A DNA stretch of 64,000 nucleotides. Source: Gordionus sp. m RMFG-2023. Its lineage: Eukaryota > Nematomorpha > Gordioida > Chordodea > Parachordodidae. Below the pieces are notes generated by a model, which saw only the letters and a list, made by a program, of their open reading frames with translations, searched no databases and was not told the DNA's origin. Position 1 is the stretch's first letter; the number at the start of each line of letters is the position of its first letter. The stretch lies in contig NC_088776.1 of NCBI RefSeq assembly GCF_954871325.1, positions 28,506,508-28,570,507 on the forward strand, given 5' to 3'. This document shows, piece by piece, positions 58,833-64,000 of this stretch. The position numbers were made by a program, and so were the translations under genes.

Positions 58833-59399
58833 CAAAAATACAAATCTTTTATTAAAATAAAAGAAAGCAAAATTTTAAGAAGTCCCCTTGATCATTTCAT
58901 GAAGGTGACATTTCAAAATCATATGCCAGAAAAGCTATATTAGAGATGAAATCAAAACTAAGGGATTATTCTAGTCCTTCGTTGGTCCACGCAACCTTAT
59001 TAAATTATGATAATAATACCTTAATGGTTATACAAAATAAGTCAGCTTTTTATCGATCATTAGAGTGGCATAAAAGATCAAGCTCCATTATTGCCACAAT
59101 CCCGACGGATCTCACTTTCATATATCCGGAATGTTACAAGGATATGCTCAAATACGATTCTGGGCCTGGGAATAAAAATTTAATGGTTATAATATCACGG
59201 ATAAACTGCTCGAAGGATAATTATCCGATATATGGATATGTGATGGTACCGTTAAAATTTAACTGAAATATTCTTTCAATTTTATACCATTATAATTATA
59301 GTGTTTTTCTTAATAAAATGTAATAACTGCAATATAGTGTTTATGCGCTTATGTATTTTTCCAAAGATATAAGAAATAATAAAAACCATTTATATGGAA

Positions 59400-59985
59400 A
59401 GATTCCATGTCAATTCAGCGAAACTTTTATCGCGAAACACTTTTTCGCGAAACTTTTATCGCGAATGTCGTTTATCACGAATGGATTTTGTAGCGAAACT
59501 TTTATCGCGAATCCATAATAGCGAATACTATTCCGCGAATGCAATATCGCGAAACAAATATCGCGAATTTTTTATAGCGAAACCTTTATAGCGAATACAT
59601 TACCGCGAATACAATATAGCGAAACAAATATCACGAATTTTTTATAGCGAAACCTTTATCGCGAAACCTTTAATGCGAATACATTACCGTGAAACTTTTA
59701 TCGCGAATCAATAATCGCGAAAATTTTATAGCGAAACTTTTATCGCGAAGCATTTGAAGCGAATACATTACCGCGAAACTTTTATCGCGAATCAATAATC
59801 GCGAAAATTTTATAGCGAAACCTTTATCGCGAAACCTTTAAAGCGAATACATTACCGCGAAACTTTAATCGCGAATCGAAAATTTTATAGCCAAGTTATT
59901 ATCGCAAAACCCAAATCGCGAAGACAATGTAGCGACAATTAATTCGTGAAACATATATCGCGAAGTATAGAGAATTTAATATCGC
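59400..59985 (+). repeat. CGCGAA minisatellite
   Basis: About 35-40 copies of TCGCGAA or AGCGAA, spaced 14-21 bp, in one orientation, e.g. ATCGCGAAACTTTTATCGCG. Two longer blocks of about 100 bp (around 59690 and 59770) repeat almost exactly (TACCGCGAAACTTTTATCGC, AATCAATAATCGCGAAAATT), showing recent local duplication. The 65-codon frame 59394-59591 is a translation of the repeat. Confidence 0.88.
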
Positions 59986-59989
59986 GATA

Positions 59990-60350
59990 ATTGCTAATAA
60001 TGACTAATTTATTTTTGAATCATTTTTTTATAATTATATTATTTGAATAATATTTTTTTAATTCACATAGATTGTAATTTTCTTTTAACCTTAAAAAATT
60101 TATATAATGATTAATAAACTTAGATCTGGTTTATGAAATTTGTTACTGAAATACACTTTTTTCGCTATCCTATTTCCTTCGAAGTTCTTATTTTATAATA
60201 ATCGCGCACAAGGAACTCAGTTTTATCAATATATTAATCATTGAGTTTATTAGTTAAATCTTGATATTTACTGTAGAAATTGATATCTGGGTAGCATTCC
60301 TATTTATTGTCTGATGACTTAATATTTATAAATTTATCAATCAATTTTGG
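59990..60350. other. AT-rich spacer
   Basis: No features recognised. Confidence 0.45.
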
Positions 60351-60351
60351 C

Positions 60352-60905
60352 CAGGGTTAGCAAGTCAGTCAATTAACCAGTCAAATGACTAGATTTTGAC
60401 GGGTCAATTGAACGGGAGAATATTTGATCTGGTCAAATGGTCATATATTCTATAAGATTTTAATATAAAAATATGTTTGAAAAAGAAAAAACGATATAAA
60501 TATACGTGAAATGTGATCACAATGCTTATTGAGTTCCTAATATTAAGGAGAGCATTTTAATCATAGTGAATTTAATGAAGTATGTAATATAATAAAAGAA
60601 TTAGGCATACAAAGTGGTGATCAAAATATTTCAAGTTATATCATAAATTTCAGAAATAAAAGCGGCTTGTTTAATAGAAAATCATGGGGATAGCAGTAAC
60701 TTCCATAAGAAACAATCAGATTTCAATCTCAAGCAGTGGAATTAGCTTTGATCACCATGGCCATTAAGAGAAGTGACATTACTAACAGAATTTAGACAAA
60801 AAGAAAATTGATTAAAAAATATTAAAGAAAATGATGATATTCAATATAAAATAATATTTATTTGATTTTAACTATATTTGACCGGTCAAATGCACAACCG
60901 TGGTT
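60352..60905. mobile_element. Possible hAT-like element with GACCGGTCAA motifs
   Basis: Left end CCAGGGTTAGCAAGTCAG and right end (reverse complement) CCACGGTTGTGCATTTGACC are partly similar, and GACTGGTTAAT, GACGGGTCAA, GACCGGTCAA motifs cluster near both. An open stretch inside (near 60570-60690) reads EFNEVCNIIKELGIQSGDQN, ISSYIINFRNKSGLFNRKSW, of unknown family. No target duplication seen. Confidence 0.35.
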
Positions 60906-61399
60906 TTGGTAGTCACTATTCTTAAACAGTGTAGATGAATAAAGTCTACAACATTACTGTTTAGAATATCAATTTTGAATGACAATTCAAAAATAAATTA
61001 CATCTAAGTGAAATAAGGGGTCCAATTTAAAATATTTATTAATCTTATTATTTTACGATCTTTATAGATATCTTTTTATCTTTTCTGTTTATTTGGAAGG
61101 GGGGGGGGCGTGATAAAAATTTTAGTATAATATCTCGGCATTAATTTCAATTAATTTAAATATAATATTTTGATATGGGTTCTTATTGAATCTTAAATAA
61201 TTTTAAAATATAATAAAAAAATAGCTACATTAAAAATTAACAAATAATTAATGACATATTTGATAAATTATAACTATTTAAAAAAAAAAGTATTGCCGAA
61301 ATTTAAAAAAAAAAAAATTCTCGTCTGGCTGGTGCCATTTCTTTGGTTATAAATAAATATTTTCGCCATTCTTTCCTCTTTATTTCGGAGTCTTATAAA

Positions 61400-62985
61400 A
61401 TATGTTATCAAGCAAAAATAAGGAGATCTTAACCTTTAAAAATTACTTGTTCCGCCTGGATAAAGTAGTCTCAGATACTAATTATTATAGATGCATTTAT
61501 CAGGATATTTTTAAATGTCCCGTACGACTTACAAAAAAAATGGTAAGATAAAAGATAATAAAGAAATACACAATCATCCAGAAAATCCAATCGAAATGGA
61601 AACCAAGAAAATAATCAATTCAATTAAGAATGAAGCTTTAATACTATGGAAACTCCAAACTTTATTGTGGCGAAACACGTATCTCAATTAAGTGATTCCA
61701 TATCAATGGCACTACCATCATCGAATCTTGTGAAACGCATAATTCACCGAACGCGGAGTTCAAATAATTTTGCACCTCCGAATCCTAGCAGCCTTATTGA
61801 GCTGGTAATTCCGCATGAATATTCAATTAGAGATAAATATGAGGATTTCATACTTAATGATGATGGTCCGGTAAGATTTTCTATAAATTTTTTGAACAAA
61901 TATAACTAAATCCTTCATTTTTATTGCGATAAGCTGCCCGATAAGAAACACTTTATTATAATTGCTTATTTATTTATCATGTGTGTTAGGTTTCCGACCG
62001 TGTTATCATATTTGGAACAAGAAAAAATTTGGACTTCTTAGCTTCATGCGAACATTGGTTTTCTGATGGTACATTTAAATCGTCGCCTTTATTTACGTTA
62101 TACAATTCATGGGATTAGAAATAATAATGTTTTACATCTCATATATATATTGACCAATAGAAAGGATTATGAAACTTGTAAAAGAATATTTACTATTATA
62201 GGTGACAACTTAATATCAACTCCAAAAAATATTATGACGGATTTTGAAATGGCCAGTGTAAAAGCTTTCAATGCAGTGTTTCCCAATTCGCAATACAAAT
62301 GTTGCTATTTCCATTTTGGCCGATCCTTTTGGCGAAACATTCAAAAATATCCAGAAATATCGCATAAATATAAAACAGATGTAGAATTTAATATACAACT
62401 TAGAATGATGGTTTGTTTGGCGTTTGTGCCACCCTTAAATGTAGTTGAAACATTTGAATTACTAATAAACTCCGAATTTTATTCTAATAATCAATTGTTA
62501 CTTCAGCCTCTAATTGAAAACTTTTGAAAAAGCTTATATTGGTAAAACGTTTGGAAGTGGCAGACTACCTGCTTTGTTTAATATTGAACTCTGGAATTGT
62601 TACCAATCAACACTGAACGGGGAAGCGAAAACCAGCAACGCGGTTGAAGGGTGGCATAGATGCTTCAGTTCCCTCCTAACAAGTTACCATCGAAACATGT
62701 GGAAATTTATATCAAGTTATCTATATATCTATTATTTTAAAATGATTTAAAAAGTATAAAAATTTACTAATAAACTATATAATTTTTTCTAGGCTTAAAA
62801 AAACAACAAGGGTTTACAGAGTTAAAAATTTCTCAATATAATTCTGGTGAAACACCCTCTACCCCGAGAAAAAAATATCTAAATCTACATGTGAGAATAG
62901 TAACAATTGTTTCTGACTTCGAAAATCGATCAAGATTAGATTATCTTAAAGGAATCGCTATTAATATAACATTGAATGTTTAATT
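61400..62985 (+). pseudogene. FLYWCH-MULE transposase gene with two introns, near complete
   Basis: Domains in order: FLYWCH finger (61401-61590: LTFKNYLFRLDKVVSDTNYY, RCIYQDIFKCPVRL, then HNHPENP one frame over); linker (61646-61870: HVSQLSDSISMALPSSNLVK, ELVIPHEYSIRDKYEDFILN); MULE catalytic region from 61990 (IIFGTRKNLDFLASCEHWFS, DGTFK; MTDFEMASVKAFNAVFPNSQ; YFHFGRSFWRNIQK) and the C-terminal block (62560-62715 and 62793-62983: AKTSNAVEGWHRCFSSLLTS, LKKQQGFTELKISQYNSGE) ending in a stop after NITLNV. Intron 1 is 61871-61989 (GGTCCG|GTAAGA...TGTTAG|GTTTCC), intron 2 about 62716-62792 (acceptor TTTTTTCTAG). Frameshifts are apparent near 61540, 62090 and 62520; otherwise frames are clean. 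Terminal repeats not found. Host domestication is not supported given the shifts. Confidence 0.85.
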
Positions 62986-62989
62986 TTTA

Positions 62990-64000
62990 AAATTCTTATC
63001 TACAATAATAAAAATTTTGTTTGTTTTTATATAATAGTCTCAAAATTTTTATATTTTCATTATTTTTTGTGACAAAAATTTAGGAAGGTCTACTTTGGTA
63101 TAAAATTTAGCTAGTTACATAAGACTCATTCATCAAGATACAAATTTTATGAAGGTATTTAAAATTCTTTTATATGTGACACAGTCTTTCTCTACCACAT
63201 CAATCCCACGATTAATATTTCAAAAATAACTACCTTTCGTCATGCATTATAAAATTATTTTAAAATTCATATTCCTAGCCCTTGAGTCATATAGTTGTTT
63301 CCCCTTACAAATATTATCATTTTTGATGAGCAACATTATTATAAAAGTACTATTATAAAATAATACTCAAATATTACACTAAAGGGCAAAGTTTAAAACG
63401 AGGATTACATTTTCCTTTTATTTATTAAAGCATATAAATTTATATCGGGGTGTTTTTGTCAGATGTTTTTTTTCCATGGTTATTTTTAACCAGTCTTTGT
63501 TCAAATCACTGATTCTTTTAAAATTTTACACTTCAGTTATATATTTAACAAACAAACCTATTGGTTTAGACGATATGATATGGCAATGCTCTACTTTTTC
63601 CTTCACATATTCAATAAATAAAAAAATCATTTTTTAAAAAACTTTTTATAATGAAATTTATTTTTTAAGGATATTTATTCTATATGTAAATTAGACATAA
63701 AAAAATATGACCTAAAGGGATCAATTAAAATAAGATAATACTTGCTATACCATTTCCTATTTTAACTTAAGAAAAGGACTGCGGAGAATATAATCAGGGG
63801 CTTGTATACATATCTATAAATGATATCAACCCTCTCAGAACTTTTAACCTCCTACCAAATATAAATAATTTTAAAAAAAAATACCTTTCATCCCTTTCTA
63901 ATTTTTCAAATAATGATGATTATTTCATAACTAACTATCCCCCCTCTAATTTCAATGATGCTCCTCTAATAAGTTCGCAGTTTACGATATTGACCTTGCT
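62990..64000. other. AT-rich stretch to the window end
   Basis: No gene, repeat or RNA recognised. A few pyrimidine-rich patches (63180-63340, 63880-63950). Confidence 0.45.

Larger units (their letters stand above)
57379..59264 (+). pseudogene. FLYWCH-finger MULE transposase relic, split by a hAT
   Basis: 57379-57509 encodes the start of a FLYWCH finger (MLEFGFTSKNKPTLLYQNYE, then SICWRCAKN after one in-frame stop). The frame is cut by the hAT at 57510-58832. It resumes at about 58870 (FHEGDISKSYARKAILEMKS, KLRDYSSPSLVHATLLNY) and runs to 59264, including RSSSIIATIPTDLTFIYPEC and KYDSG. This is the region between the FLYWCH finger and the catalytic domain in MULE-type proteins; the catalytic part is absent. 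The ORF from 58946 is thus transposon-derived, not a host gene. Confidence 0.7.

Noticed and set aside
58946-59266. Plus-strand 106-codon frame as a host gene
   Set aside because: The residues match the segment after the FLYWCH finger in MULE-type transposon proteins and align in order with the finger fragment at 57379.
59394-59591. Plus-strand 65-codon frame
   Set aside because: Translation of the CGCGAA minisatellite.
1-64000. CRISPR arrays, tRNA or rRNA genes, prokaryotic operons
   Set aside because: The short repeats are degenerate minisatellites or transposon arrays without uniform spacers; no cloverleaf or rRNA sequence was recognised; the coding signals are eukaryotic.

Overview
The window is AT-rich nuclear DNA of an invertebrate animal, probably an arthropod or a close relative, although the sequence alone does not settle the species. 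There are no prokaryotic operons, ribosome binding sites or packed genes. Introns follow GT...AG, one host gene is clearly metazoan, and nearly everything else is layered transposable elements: hAT, Mutator-like with FLYWCH fingers, a Sola-like long-TIR element, an RLE-type non-LTR retrotransposon, and old Ty3/Gypsy fossils.

The main host gene is a REEP1-4/ReepA-type endoplasmic reticulum shaping protein on the minus strand. I found five exons: 35904-35976, 21104-21183, 20899-21019, 20433-20546 and 4467-4733. Together they encode the TB2/DP1/HVA22 hairpin domain plus an acidic C-terminus. The gene spans at least 31.5 kb. Two introns of about 14.7 and 15.7 kb are made almost entirely of mobile elements. 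The short first exon was not found. An alternative terminal exon may lie at 19541-19669.

Region by region: 0.3-4.2 kb holds small hAT-like elements with CTTTTCC-type arrays and a MADF/BESS-like terminal exon. 4.4-4.7 kb is the last REEP exon. 5.1-7.0 kb is a plus-strand Gypsy fossil. 7.2-16.1 kb holds several non-autonomous hAT elements, many with iterated GC-rich motifs between A/T runs. 16.2-17.9 kb is a second Gypsy fossil, minus strand. 18.8-19.5 kb is a tandem pair of a promoter-like repeat, with an inverted third copy near 15 kb. 22.5-32.5 kb is a large minus-strand Gypsy fossil with LTR-like repeats, interrupted at 24387-28541 by a 4.2 kb Sola-like DNA transposon. 32.5-34.0 kb is a palindromic element. 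37.0-43.35 kb is a 6.3 kb element with hAT ends and an exact 8-bp target duplication, enclosing a 2 kb palindrome and an RLE retrotransposon. 43.6-47.6 kb is a BED-finger hAT gene split by a second hAT with exact target duplication. 49.2-57 kb is a cluster of nested hAT elements. 57.4-59.3 kb is a FLYWCH-MULE relic with a hAT inserted in its finger. 59.4-60.0 kb is a CGCGAA minisatellite. 61.4-63.0 kb is a nearly complete, intron-bearing FLYWCH-MULE transposase gene.

A recurring pattern is that hAT-type elements here, both with coding sequence and without, carry clusters of a short motif near their ends (ATTCGAAT, ACTAGTTAC, GCGGGAGAAAT, CGACCCGA, GGCCCGGCC). Those with coding sequence suggest these are transposase-binding arrays; in the small elements the arrays have grown to be nearly the whole element.
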